From: Hyphococcus sp.
GTDB lineage: Bacteria; Pseudomonadota; Alphaproteobacteria; Caulobacterales; Parvularculaceae
Direction: 5' to 3'
Assembly: GCA_028285645.1 (NCBI GenBank)
Contig: JANQOV010000089.1
Location: 1 to 61,938 of the forward strand
DNA length: 61,938 nt
Of this stretch, positions 36,364-45,202 are shown piece by piece. Numbering within the stretch: position 1 is the stretch's first letter; each line of letters begins with the position of its first letter. The position numbers and the translations under genes were made by a program. The notes beneath the pieces are model-generated. The model saw only the letters and a program-made list of their open reading frames with translations, was not told the DNA's origin and searched no databases.

Positions 36364-37572
36364 CTAGTCTGAAATTCGAACAACCGCGTCGGGGCGTTTT
36401 TGAATGTCTGGCACAAGCTCAATGCCGAGGCCAGGAACATCAGGCGCCGTCACTTCGCCATTTTCTATGATTGGCATTGGCGCAGCGACATCCGTGTACC
36501 ATCCTGTGTAGTGCGCGCGAACGCATTCCTGTATGACAGCGTTGACGGCATTAAGAGACAAATGCACCGACGCCATCCAAACAACCGGGCCGGTGCAATC
36601 ATGAGGGGCGACCGGGAGACTATAAGCTTCAGCCATGCTGGCGATCTTTTTTGATTCTGTCAGACCGCCGGCCCATCCAATGTCCGGCATGATGAAGTCA
36701 GCCGCCCGTTGATCTAGCAAATCTCGAAATCCTGTGCGCCCTGCGAGAGTTTCGCTCGCACACACTGGGATATTCGAGTTGCGTCTAAATTCGGCAAGGT
36801 TTTCGAGACTATCCGCCTTGATTGGGTCTTCGATCCAATAGGGGTTGTAGTCTTCTAGAGCACGGGAAATCTTAATTGCAGCCGGTAATGTCCAAAGAGA
36901 GTGGCATTCGACCATTATGTCTATTTTGTCGCCCACAGCCTTTCGGATTTTTTCAAAGGGTTTAATAGCGGTCTTCAATTCCTCAGCAGTTATGTCGTTA
37001 CCGAGGCTGCGTTCAGCGGCGAAATCAAAGGGCCATATTTTCATCGCCGTAATGCCCTCGGATAGTAGGCTTTGCGCTAATTCGTCTGCGCGATTGAGGA
37101 ATGCATCAAGGTCTTCATAAGGCCCGAGAGATTCTTCCTTACCTAACCCCCAATTTGATGTCTTTTGTCCTTCTGCAGAACGAATATAGGTGTAACCTGC
37201 GCATGTGTTGTAAATGCGAATCGCGTCACGCGCTTTACCGCCCAAGAGATCGTAGACAGGTTGGCCGATCTGTTTTGCGTAAAGATCGGTAAGCGCTATG
37301 TCGATGGCAGAAAGGGCGCGCACTTCCGCGCCTGTGCTGCGAAATCCCAGATAGCCGTAGAGGTTTTTCCAATGGAGGTCTCTCTGACGGCAATCTTTGC
37401 CCAACAAATAGGGCGCAACCGTTGTATGAATGTGCGACTCGACCGCTTCGGCCCAAAGAAACGTTTCTCCAAGGCCAATATTGCCATCGTTTGAATGAAG
37501 TCTCACCCAGATTACGTTGGGGTAGGATTTAAGTCTAATGGTCTCGATTTTTTCGATTTTCGTTCGCGCCAT
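36364..37572 (-). CDS. Enolase-superfamily protein, mandelate racemase group (galactonate dehydratase-like)
   Basis: A 402-residue mandelate racemase/muconate lactonising enzyme-family protein. The capping domain covers about residues 1-120 and the barrel follows. Visible catalytic positions are K178 (MKIW), metal ligands E222, E248 and E274 at exact 26-residue spacing, and H324 in APHDC. A His two residues after the first ligand (VECHS) recalls D-galactonate dehydratase-like enzymes, so dehydration of a sugar acid is the best guess. It is transcribed away from the PQQ dehydrogenase gene across a 430-bp gap containing an operator copy. Confidence 0.87.
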   Translation of the reverse strand: MARTKIEKIETIRLKSYPNVIWVRLHSNDGNIGLGETFLWAEAVESHIHTTVAPYLLGKDCRQRDLHWKNLYGYLGFRSTGAEVRALSAIDIALTDLYAKQIGQPVYDLLGGKARDAIRIYNTCAGYTYIRSAEGQKTSNWGLGKEESLGPYEDLDAFLNRADELAQSLLSEGITAMKIWPFDFAAERSLGNDITAEELKTAIKPFEKIRKAVGDKIDIMVECHSLWTLPAAIKISRALEDYNPYWIEDPIKADSLENLAEFRRNSNIPVCASETLAGRTGFRDLLDQRAADFIMPDIGWAGGLTESKKIASMAEAYSLPVAPHDCTGPVVWMASVHLSLNAVNAVIQECVRAHYTGWYTDVAAPMPIIENGEVTAPDVPGLGIELVPDIQKRPDAVVRISD

Positions 37573-37723
37573 CGGCCTACTTTAACCGCCTTGCTTTCAT
37601 ATTCGGTCTTTTGCTGCGCACTACAAAGATTGCTGCATTCGTAGTGGTGCGAAGCTGACTTGTTTAGTGACATTACAGTTAATGGAACAGTTCGTCAGCG
37701 CGCCGAAAACCATGCGGCGTATT

Positions 37724-37751
37724 TGACGCCAAAAGCAAAAATGTTGTCACT
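37724..37751 (+). promoter_or_regulatory. Direct-repeat operator, copy 2 (racemase-like / PQQ dehydrogenase gap)
   Basis: TGACGCC at 37724-37730 and a weaker TGTCACT at 37745-37751 start 21 bp apart, with AAAAGCAAAAA between them, matching the A-rich centre of copies 1 and 3. It lies 152 bp upstream of the minus-strand racemase-like gene and 253 bp before the PQQ dehydrogenase start, so it could serve either. The rest of this 430-bp gap holds no gene I can support. Confidence 0.5.
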
Positions 37752-38004
37752 TATCGGACGACGCTTCTTCGCCTGATCGCTTTGTACGAGGCTTGCCTGG
37801 TTGCGCCGGAGTGTAGTTAAATCAATGTGATACTTGTTAGTTTGGCTATTTTAATAGGAATCTCTTGATGGCGCATGAGGTTGTTCCGAGTTTCCGCCCG
37901 CCTTCTTGCACTTATGGGCGGGGAGTTGCGATGAGGTCCGAGCGCAAGAAAGAGAATAAACACGACTACGTTTGCCAATTCGGCGCGCGCCAGGCGAGAG
38001 GCGT

Positions 38005-40248
38005 ATGATCGCATTGCGCGCCGCCGCGATTTTCGCACTTACAGCGCTTGGACTGTCTGCAAGCGCATGTGGCGAACGTACTGAACACGTTACGCCGTCA
38101 CAAGAACAGATATCTAACGATGAGGCGAGCGGCGAAGACGCAGCGTCGCCGGGCGAGGCTTCTGATCTAAAACCTGGCGACATTGATGACGCGCGCATTA
38201 TTGCTTACCAAAACGAGCCGGGATCGTGGCTGTCCCATGGTCAGGGTTATGAAGAACGGCGTTTCTCGGCGTTGACCGAGATTAATCGCGATACGGTCGG
38301 CGAGCTCGGTCTAGCTTGGTTCAAAAACACCGGGAGCAAACGCGCTCAAGAATCAACACCTATTGTTGTTGACGGCGTCATGTATTTCACCAGCACGTGG
38401 AGCCGCGTTTTTGCAATCGATGCTGCTACAGGTGAAACGCTTTGGCGCTACGATCCTGAAGTGCCCGGAGAGTGGGCGCGCAGGCTTTGCTGCGATGTCG
38501 TCAATAGGGGCGTATCGGTTTATCAGGGCCGCGTATATGTGGGTACGCTCGATGGACGACTAATTGCCCTTAACGCCGCGACCGGAGAACGCGTTTGGGA
38601 AGTCGACACATTGGTCGATCGAACGCGCTTTTATAGTATCACCGGTGCGCCGCGCGCGGCGAAAGGAAAGATCTTCATTGGCAATGGCGGCGCAGAGTTT
38701 GGCGTTCGCGGTTATGTGTCAGCCTATGATGCTGAGAGCGGAGAACTTGTCTGGCGGTTCTTCACCGTTCCGGGCAATCCGGAACTGCCGTTCGAACATC
38801 CAGAGCTGGAAATGGCTGCGGAAACGTGGAGTGGCGATAAATGGTGGGAGTATGGCGGTGGCGGTACGGTTTGGAACAGCATCGTATACGACCCGATGTT
38901 GGACCAACTTTATATAGGTGTTGGCAACGGTTCACCTTGGGCGCGGGAGATCCGTTCGCCTGGCGGCGGCGATAACTTGTTTCTTTCTTCTATCGTAGCG
39001 CTCAACCCCAACACAGGCCGGATGATTTGGCATTACCAGACAACGCCAGGAGAGAATTGGGACTATACAGCAACACAGGACATTGCACTTGCTGAACTCG
39101 AGATCGACGGCGCTGCCAGGGCCGTGTTGTTACAGGCGCCGAAGAATGGTTTTTTCTACGTCATAGATCGGACAAATGGGGAGTTGCTGCGCGCTCATCC
39201 TTATACAGAAGTAAATTGGGCGAGCCATGTCGACCTACAGACAGGGCGGCCCGCCGAGAACCCGGAATTGGACTATAGTAAGGACGCTAAGTGGGTGCTG
39301 CCCGGTTCGAGTGGCGGTCACAATTGGCAGCCGATGGCGACAGATATCGAAGCAGGCGTTGTCTATATACCAACGCAAGAAAGCCCATTGCTTTTTTCTC
39401 TTTCAGAATCCTGGAAGCAATCAAAAACCTATGATGTTGAAAAGGCGCGCTGGAATCCCGGATTGGCGTTGTCCGAGTTTCCGAAAATGACGCTGGAAAA
39501 CCTCGACAGCGCGCCGCCAAGCCGCGGTGTTCTGAAGGCCTTTGACCCGCTGACGGGCGACACAAAATGGGCGGTGGAGCAAAGCTATTACTGGAATGGC
39601 GGTGTTTTGGGGACAGCAGGCGGGCTTGTGTTTCAAGGCGACGCCCAAGGGCAATTGAACGCCTATGATAAGTCGAACGGCGACCTGCTTTGGCGTTTTG
39701 ACACCCACACATCAATACTTGCGCCGCCGGTCACTTACGCCGTTAACGGCGTACAATATCTTTCAATTCTCACTGGCGGCGGCGGCGCGGACCTGTTCGG
39801 CGGCGCCAATGCGACAGCGTCATTCAAATACGGCAATGACGGCCGCCTCCTAACGTTTAAGCTTGGCGGGACGGAGACCCTTCCGGCGCCGAAATTGCGG
39901 GGACAAGCCATTCCTGAGCAGGTCGGGGAGATTGCGACAGTGGCGGAAATCAGCGCGGGTGAGAAGAAATACAACGTATACTGTGCAGCCTGCCACGGCA
40001 TGTTCGCTCGTTCCGGCGGCTCTATTCCGGATCTGCGACTATCAGTAGAGGCGCGTCAAGAAGCCTTTGTTGAGATTGTGTTAGAAGGTTGGCTTGCCGG
40101 CAATGGAATGGCTGCTTTTGACGATATACTATCAAAGGCAGATGTAGAGAGAATACAGAGTTTTGTGCAAGCACGAGCGCGGGAAGACAAAGCTGTGGCG
40201 GCAGGGGAAAAAGACGAAGCCATACTAACTTGGATTAATGATGAATAA
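38005..40248 (+). CDS. PQQ-dependent alcohol dehydrogenase with C-terminal cytochrome c
   Basis: A 747-residue quinohemoprotein (type II ADH-like). The N-terminus looks like a lipoprotein signal with Cys in LSASACGE. An eight-bladed propeller follows, with the adjacent-cysteine pair RRLCCD and tryptophan-docking repeats. The catalytic Asp lies in NWDYTATQ; the residue two positions later is Thr, not the extra Asp of lanthanide-dependent XoxF-type enzymes, so a calcium cofactor is predicted. A C-terminal haem c domain carries CAACH (about 39989-40003). It would oxidise an alcohol in the periplasm and pass electrons to the respiratory chain. I chose the inner ATG because it gives a clean signal sequence after GAGAGG. 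PQQ synthesis genes are not in the window. Confidence 0.93.
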   Translation: MIALRAAAIFALTALGLSASACGERTEHVTPSQEQISNDEASGEDAASPGEASDLKPGDIDDARIIAYQNEPGSWLSHGQGYEERRFSALTEINRDTVGELGLAWFKNTGSKRAQESTPIVVDGVMYFTSTWSRVFAIDAATGETLWRYDPEVPGEWARRLCCDVVNRGVSVYQGRVYVGTLDGRLIALNAATGERVWEVDTLVDRTRFYSITGAPRAAKGKIFIGNGGAEFGVRGYVSAYDAESGELVWRFFTVPGNPELPFEHPELEMAAETWSGDKWWEYGGGGTVWNSIVYDPMLDQLYIGVGNGSPWAREIRSPGGGDNLFLSSIVALNPNTGRMIWHYQTTPGENWDYTATQDIALAELEIDGAARAVLLQAPKNGFFYVIDRTNGELLRAHPYTEVNWASHVDLQTGRPAENPELDYSKDAKWVLPGSSGGHNWQPMATDIEAGVVYIPTQESPLLFSLSESWKQSKTYDVEKARWNPGLALSEFPKMTLENLDSAPPSRGVLKAFDPLTGDTKWAVEQSYYWNGGVLGTAGGLVFQGDAQGQLNAYDKSNGDLLWRFDTHTSILAPPVTYAVNGVQYLSILTGGGGADLFGGANATASFKYGNDGRLLTFKLGGTETLPAPKLRGQAIPEQVGEIATVAEISAGEKKYNVYCAACHGMFARSGGSIPDLRLSVEARQEAFVEIVLEGWLAGNGMAAFDDILSKADVERIQSFVQARAREDKAVAAGEKDEAILTWINDE

Positions 40249-40329
40249 GCAGGTGTGTTTGATACACGGCCTGCGCCTTTGCAGGTCCAATTGAACGTAA
40301 TTGCCGGCGCGTAGCGAAAGGATTCACAA

Positions 40330-41457
40330 ATGAAAATTGATAGAGTGAATATCCATCGATTGCGAGTCCTCGAAACAATTGGCGATTTGGAGCTGGCGTG
40401 GAGTCCCGGCACGAAATTTACCTTTCAAACCGGGGGTGGCAGCTTCGTTGAAATTGGCGTCGATAACGGGCTTACTGGCATCGGTCCGGAAATTGATGAG
40501 CGTTTTTTACCCGCGCTGCGAGAGCTTTTGATCGGCGAGAACCCGCTTGATGTTGAGCGATTGAGCGCGATGCTCAGATATTATTTCCCGTCGGGAATGC
40601 ATTATCAACATATTGGCGGCGTCGACATTGCGTTGTGGGATCTGCTTGGAAAAGCATGTAACCAGCCTCTCTGTCAGGTTTGGGGTTCTACTGAGACCAA
40701 GGTCAAACCCTATGCAGCCATGGTTATGCTTTCGACGCCGGAGGAAAGGGCGGATATGGCCGTTCGGCTTCAAGAAGAAAACTGGCCGGCGTTAAAGCTG
40801 CGGCTGCATCATGAAGACATGCGCGAAGATATTCGAACGGTCGAGCTTGTACGCAAGGCTGTTGGCGATGACATGGACATCATGATCGACGCCAATCAGG
40901 CGCAATCCAAAGGCGAATGGCAACCCGGTGTGATATGGGATTATCGCCGTGCTTTGCATACAGCGCAGGCGCTAGAATCGCTTGGGTGTTATTGGCTTGA
41001 AGAGCCGCGACCTCGCTACGCCACGCAGGAATATGCGCGATTGTCGAGCAGCGTCGCAATCCCCATTGCAGGGGGCGAAAATCTCTCTGATCTGCACGAG
41101 TTCCGACAATTATGTGAAGCAAACGCTGTAAGCATTCTGCAGCCGGAATGTTTAGTTGTGAACGGAATAACAGCAATGCGTAAAATCGGCGCTCTAGCTG
41201 AGTTTTATGGCAAACAAGTAGTTCCCCATAATGGGTATGGAAAGCTGGGGTTGATCGCACATATGCACCTTGTGGCGAGTTGGTCCCATGCGCCCTATCT
41301 TGAAGTCATCCATGATCCCCCAATTGGCGATCACCGGCATTTCCTTTCGATTTTTGAAAATCCGCCGAGCTTTACTCCGGATGGGAACTTTGAATTACCA
41401 AAAGGGCCTGGGCTTGGCGTCGATATTAGGCGCGATCTGATCGATGATACGCTTTAG
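40330..41457 (+). CDS. Enolase-superfamily protein, mandelate racemase group (K-x-R type)
   Basis: A 375-residue member of the same superfamily but clearly different from the 36.4-kb and 46.1-kb genes. Catalytic candidates are K156 and R158 (ALKLRLHH), metal ligands D187 (IDANQ), E224 (WLEEP) and E250 (AGGEN), and H300 (VVPHNGYG). The K-x-R variant and PHNG end match uncharacterised acid-sugar dehydratase or racemase subgroups. It lies 81 nt after the PQQ dehydrogenase on the same strand with AAGGA before the ATG, so the two are probably one operon. Substrate unknown. Confidence 0.87.
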   Translation: MKIDRVNIHRLRVLETIGDLELAWSPGTKFTFQTGGGSFVEIGVDNGLTGIGPEIDERFLPALRELLIGENPLDVERLSAMLRYYFPSGMHYQHIGGVDIALWDLLGKACNQPLCQVWGSTETKVKPYAAMVMLSTPEERADMAVRLQEENWPALKLRLHHEDMREDIRTVELVRKAVGDDMDIMIDANQAQSKGEWQPGVIWDYRRALHTAQALESLGCYWLEEPRPRYATQEYARLSSSVAIPIAGGENLSDLHEFRQLCEANAVSILQPECLVVNGITAMRKIGALAEFYGKQVVPHNGYGKLGLIAHMHLVASWSHAPYLEVIHDPPIGDHRHFLSIFENPPSFTPDGNFELPKGPGLGVDIRRDLIDDTL

Positions 41458-41492
41458 GGCGTTGGCAGACGAATAATCAGCACAAAATTAAA

Positions 41493-42518
41493 CTAGAGAG
41501 CGCTTGCTTGACTGCTTTGTGCGCTCCGCCGAAATTCAGATGGCGATTTACCGCTTGTTTTGCGAAAGCTCCTGCTGAAGCTCGACACGCTGCAATAACA
41601 CAATAGAAAGCTGATCTCTTCAATCGATCGGTCGGAGTTCACAAGGTAGTGCTCGGCGCGAGATTGCCGAATCGTTTTTACAAGTTCGCCAAAAGTAGCT
41701 TGCGACTCGTTCCATAATCGCCGCTGAAGCGTTCGTCGAGACAGCGCCAAGCTCTTTGCCACATTATCGATATGTAAATCGCCGGCTTCCATCGACTTGA
41801 TGATTTGTGCGTTTACGATTCCAATAAAGGAATTGGACTTAACTTCTTGAAGACGCTTATCGAGTAGCGCTCGGCATACTTCATACACTTCCGGTTCGTA
41901 TGAAGGGTTTTTGATCGTGACGTTGTCGGTTGCAAATCGCAAGATAGTCCCGCCGCCGTCCTGAAATTTCGGAGCGATATTAAAATGAGCTGTCCATGGA
42001 GAGACATCCTTGGGAGCTTTGCGGCCTAAAACCAGATAACTGGGCCGCAAAACCGGATTTCCAAGGCTTTTGCAGATGTTTAAAAGAGCAGCGGCGACTG
42101 CATCTTTAATCTCTTCGGCGCCTGTGCCCGCACGACCTTGCCGCACTAGCTCCACATACTCATCGGTCTGGCGCAGACGCCATATCGCTACGTTTGAACC
42201 AATTCCGCTAAACTCAGCGTAGGTTTTCATTGCCGTCATCGCATCGCGACTGGCGTACATTGCAAAAGACAGCGGTCCAAAGGTGCTCGGTGCGATGTAT
42301 TTTGCGGCAACGAGACCGATTGCCGGTTCGTTCGTCAGCGCAGCCGCTCTTTTCCAAAGCCTGGAAATCTTGTCGTAGCCCAGCTGTGCGGTGCCGGGTG
42401 TTTCAAGGTCCCGACCTCGAATTTCATCGGCCAGCAGCAACTTAGAATCCACGCCGAACGCCTCAACCGCCTGAATGAGCGGTGCGAGCCAGCTTGCGCT
42501 CATCATATAAGTGGACAT
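41493..42518 (-). CDS. AraC-family transcriptional regulator
   Basis: A 341-residue regulator with an N-terminal effector domain of the type found in OruR/ArgR-like AraC proteins (often called arabinose-binding, residues about 20-200). It has a C-terminal double helix-turn-helix (NVAKSLALSRRTLQRRLWNE and EISFLLCYCSVSSFSRSFRKTSGKSPSEFRR). Such proteins bind direct repeats about 21 bp apart and activate nearby operons. Copy 3 of the repeat lies 107 bp upstream of its own start, in the gap it shares with the Zn-alcohol dehydrogenase. It is the only transcription factor in the island and the natural candidate to recognise all four operator copies. Confidence 0.93.
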   Translation of the reverse strand: MSTYMMSASWLAPLIQAVEAFGVDSKLLLADEIRGRDLETPGTAQLGYDKISRLWKRAAALTNEPAIGLVAAKYIAPSTFGPLSFAMYASRDAMTAMKTYAEFSGIGSNVAIWRLRQTDEYVELVRQGRAGTGAEEIKDAVAAALLNICKSLGNPVLRPSYLVLGRKAPKDVSPWTAHFNIAPKFQDGGGTILRFATDNVTIKNPSYEPEVYEVCRALLDKRLQEVKSNSFIGIVNAQIIKSMEAGDLHIDNVAKSLALSRRTLQRRLWNESQATFGELVKTIRQSRAEHYLVNSDRSIEEISFLLCYCSVSSFSRSFRKTSGKSPSEFRRSAQSSQASAL

Positions 42519-42624
42519 CAGATAAGGTCCGTTCGAGTTACGCAGATCGTCAACACAAAGCGACGCCGATCAGTATTCGGGTAGCAAACCAACGCCGCCA
42601 AGAATCGTAAAATTATGAGACCTT

Positions 42625-42652
42625 TGGCGTCAAATGTCAAAATGGTGGCGTC
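42625..42652 (+). promoter_or_regulatory. Direct-repeat operator, copy 3 (araC-like / Zn-ADH gap)
   Basis: Two perfect TGGCGTC copies at 42625-42631 and 42646-42652, starting exactly 21 bp apart. This is the best copy of the island motif and sits in the divergent gap between the AraC-type regulator and the Zn-alcohol dehydrogenase operon. A further half-site-like TGACGCC is at 42691-42697. A weak -10-like TAGTGT (42683-42688) is 37 bp after the second repeat, close to the 38 bp seen for copy 1. Confidence 0.7.
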
Positions 42653-42793
42653 TGTTGCAATAAATATGAGGTTACGCTTGGCTAGTGTGCTGACGCCAAT
42701 TAACAAAATCAACGCTTGGGCGTTCAGGTTGCATTTGCGTGCATGATGCATGGCTTGAGCCGTCCGGGCGATTTTTTCGGGAGGAAATAAGCG

Positions 42794-43900
42794 ATGTCCG
42801 TCACGACGCTCGCCGCGGTGGCCGTGTCTCCTGACAAGCCATTTGAATTCCGCGAAATGGAGCTTTTGCCGCCTCGGGCTGACGAAATTCGCGTGAAGAT
42901 CGCAGCGACTGGAATTTGCCACACTGATGTAGCTGTTAAAGAGCAAGCGTTCGCATTGCCCTTGCCGATGGTGCTTGGCCATGAAGGTGCGGGCGTTGTC
43001 GAAGAAGTTGGCGATTCAGTCACGCATCTCAAAGTCGGCGATCATGTGGTTTTGTTCGGAGATTCATGTGGTCACTGCAAAAGCTGCAATAAAGGCGTCA
43101 TGTCCTATTGCGACGAGTTTGCCCCGCGCAATCTAACCGGGGAGCGGATGGATGGGTCGACATCGCTTGTTTGGAAGGGTGAGCCGGTACGCGGTCGCTT
43201 CGTCGGTCAATCATCATTCGCCACCCAATCCGTTGCGAGCAGTCGCGGCGCGGTAAAGATTCCCAATGACTTGCCCCTGGAACTCATGGGTCCGTTGGGC
43301 TGCGGTCTAACGACCGGAATGGGCACCGTTATGAACGCCCTGAAGCCGCCGCCTGGTTCCAGTATCGCTGTTTTCGGCGTAGGCACGGTTGGTTTGGCCG
43401 CCGTGATCGGCGCCAAATTCTCAGGCTGCGCGACAATCATCGCCATCGATGTGCATCCTCATCGTCTGGAAATGGCGGAGGCGCTGGGCGCAACGCATGT
43501 GATAAATGCAAAAAAAGAACCGGTCGTTGAGACGATAGAGACTATAACCGGCGGCGGCGCTGACTATTCGATTGAATGCACTGGCGTTCCGGAGGTGGTT
43601 TTGCAGGCGGTGAATTGCCTGGTTCCGCCCGGTTGGTGTGCGCAAGTTGGCGTTACGCCATCGGGAATAACCGCCCCGATCGAAATGGACAAAATTGTCT
43701 ATGGTCGGGGAATACGAGGCGTCGTCATGGGTGAGGCGAATGTGAGCAACTTCATACTCTACTTGGCGGAGTTATATCGGAGTGGCCGGTTGCCCTTTGA
43801 CCAGTTTGTTAAGTTCTATGACTTTCGCGACATAGACCAGGCTGTTCACGATAGCGCCGGCACCGGTGAAGTGATCAAGCCAATTCTGCGAATGTCGTGA
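42794..43900 (+). CDS. Zn-dependent alcohol dehydrogenase (aryl-alcohol dehydrogenase-like)
   Basis: A 368-residue medium-chain dehydrogenase. Catalytic zinc ligands are C42 (GICHTD), H63 (LGHEGAG) and a Cys in GPLGCGLTTG. The structural zinc is held by four cysteines at C92, C95, C98 and C106. The NAD fold shows VFGVGTVGLAAVIGAK. The segment GRFVGQSSFATQSVAS resembles benzyl/aryl-alcohol and geraniol dehydrogenases. It oxidises an alcohol to an aldehyde with NAD, possibly following or paralleling the PQQ enzyme. First gene of a tight four-gene operon (gaps 10-33 nt), with GGGAGG before the ATG. Confidence 0.93.
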   Translation: MSVTTLAAVAVSPDKPFEFREMELLPPRADEIRVKIAATGICHTDVAVKEQAFALPLPMVLGHEGAGVVEEVGDSVTHLKVGDHVVLFGDSCGHCKSCNKGVMSYCDEFAPRNLTGERMDGSTSLVWKGEPVRGRFVGQSSFATQSVASSRGAVKIPNDLPLELMGPLGCGLTTGMGTVMNALKPPPGSSIAVFGVGTVGLAAVIGAKFSGCATIIAIDVHPHRLEMAEALGATHVINAKKEPVVETIETITGGGADYSIECTGVPEVVLQAVNCLVPPGWCAQVGVTPSGITAPIEMDKIVYGRGIRGVVMGEANVSNFILYLAELYRSGRLPFDQFVKFYDFRDIDQAVHDSAGTGEVIKPILRMS

Positions 43901-43910
43901 GGCGAAATTG

Positions 43911-45173
43911 ATGCTCCCTAAGGCCTGGCGGCGTCGCTATAACATAGTGGCGCTGTCCTTTTTCTCTATATTCATTTGCTATCTCGATCGGGTGAACATC
44001 TCAGTCGCCATCATTCCGATGTCTGATGAAATGAATTGGACGCCGGAAAAGCAGGGGTTGGCGCTTTCGGCTTTTTTCATCGGATATATCTTTACGCAAA
44101 TATTAGGCGGGCGGCTAGCGGATAAATATGGCGCCAAAATTGTGCTCGCAGTTGGCGTCGTTGTTTGGTCCTTGGCAACGTTGCTTACGCCGCCAGCGGC
44201 GTTCATGGGCTTTGCTGTGCTTATTGCCATGCGGATCATCATGGGCGTCGGGGAAGGCGTTGCGCTGCCCGCGGTCTACAGTCTCTATGGTCGCTGGCTA
44301 CCGCAGGAAGAAAAGGCGCGCGCGATCGGCTTTACGTATTCAGCGATACCCCTTGGCAGCGTTTTAGCGCTCGTCGTGACGCCTTGGATCATCATTGCGT
44401 TTGGGTGGGAGTGGGCGTTTTATTCTTTCGGATTGCTCGGCGCCGTGTGGCTCTATTTTTGGATGACCATGGCGACATCGTATCCCGCAGACCATCCGAA
44501 AATCTCTCAAAGTGAGCTGGCCGAAATTCAAAAGGACGCGCCAAAGGAGGAAGAGGGCGGTTCGCCGCCCTGGCGCGCTCTTCTAACCGCTCGGGCTGTG
44601 TGGGCGATCATCATCGCGCATTTCTGCGCCAATTGGGGCACGTATGTTTTGCTGGCTTGGTTGCCCACTTACGTCAATCGGGGCCTCGGTGTTGACTTTG
44701 CATCAGCGGGCCTTCTTTCCGCCATTCCCTATGTAACAGCCTTTCTCGCCTTCAACGTTACTGGCGCGATCGCTGATCGATTAGTGAATGCAGGTTGGGA
44801 CTTAACCCGTGTGCGAAAAGTGATGCAAACAATCGGTTTTGGCGGGCCTGCACTCATGTTGCTGCTTGTTGGGTTTGTCGATTCCGCATACATCGCTATT
44901 GCGCTCATGGCGATCGGTAATATTTTCCTGGCGTTTTCAGCCGGCGGCTATCAAGTCAATCATCTCGACATCGCACCGCGTTATGCGGGTTTGCTGATGG
45001 GCATATCCAACACGGCCGGTACGATACCGGGTATCATCGGCGTGACGGTCAGCGGCTATATTCTGGCATGGACGGGTTCTTGGGCCGCGGTCTTTCAAAC
45101 CGCGGCGGCTGTTTATGTCGTCGGAATCATAGCGTTTGTCGTCTTGGGCACGGGAAAGCGAATTTTTGACTAA
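43911..45173 (+). CDS. MFS transporter, anion:cation symporter (ACS) type
   Basis: A 420-residue major facilitator with about 12 hydrophobic segments. The N-terminal CYLDRVNISVAIIPMSDE and GGRLADKYGAK are typical of the ACS family, which imports organic acids such as galactonate, glucarate and phthalate by proton symport. The central loop contains the usual SYPADHPKISQSELAEI. The chosen ATG follows GAGG by 8 nt; a TTG one codon upstream is less likely. Its neighbours (three acid-sugar-dehydratase-like enzymes) fit a carboxylate substrate, supporting import of a sugar acid or aromatic acid across the inner membrane. Confidence 0.93.
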   Translation: MLPKAWRRRYNIVALSFFSIFICYLDRVNISVAIIPMSDEMNWTPEKQGLALSAFFIGYIFTQILGGRLADKYGAKIVLAVGVVVWSLATLLTPPAAFMGFAVLIAMRIIMGVGEGVALPAVYSLYGRWLPQEEKARAIGFTYSAIPLGSVLALVVTPWIIIAFGWEWAFYSFGLLGAVWLYFWMTMATSYPADHPKISQSELAEIQKDAPKEEEGGSPPWRALLTARAVWAIIIAHFCANWGTYVLLAWLPTYVNRGLGVDFASAGLLSAIPYVTAFLAFNVTGAIADRLVNAGWDLTRVRKVMQTIGFGGPALMLLLVGFVDSAYIAIALMAIGNIFLAFSAGGYQVNHLDIAPRYAGLLMGISNTAGTIPGIIGVTVSGYILAWTGSWAAVFQTAAAVYVVGIIAFVVLGTGKRIFD

Positions 45174-45202
45174 ACACAGAAACTTCGATCATGGAGGACA
45201 CA

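Noticed and set aside
28056-37690. ATTAACTGTAAyGTC shared between the 28.06-kb gap (+) and the 37.67-kb gap (-)
   Set aside because: A 16-mer match with one mismatch is expected many times by chance in a 62-kb window, and no third copy or constant spacing supports it as a regulatory site.
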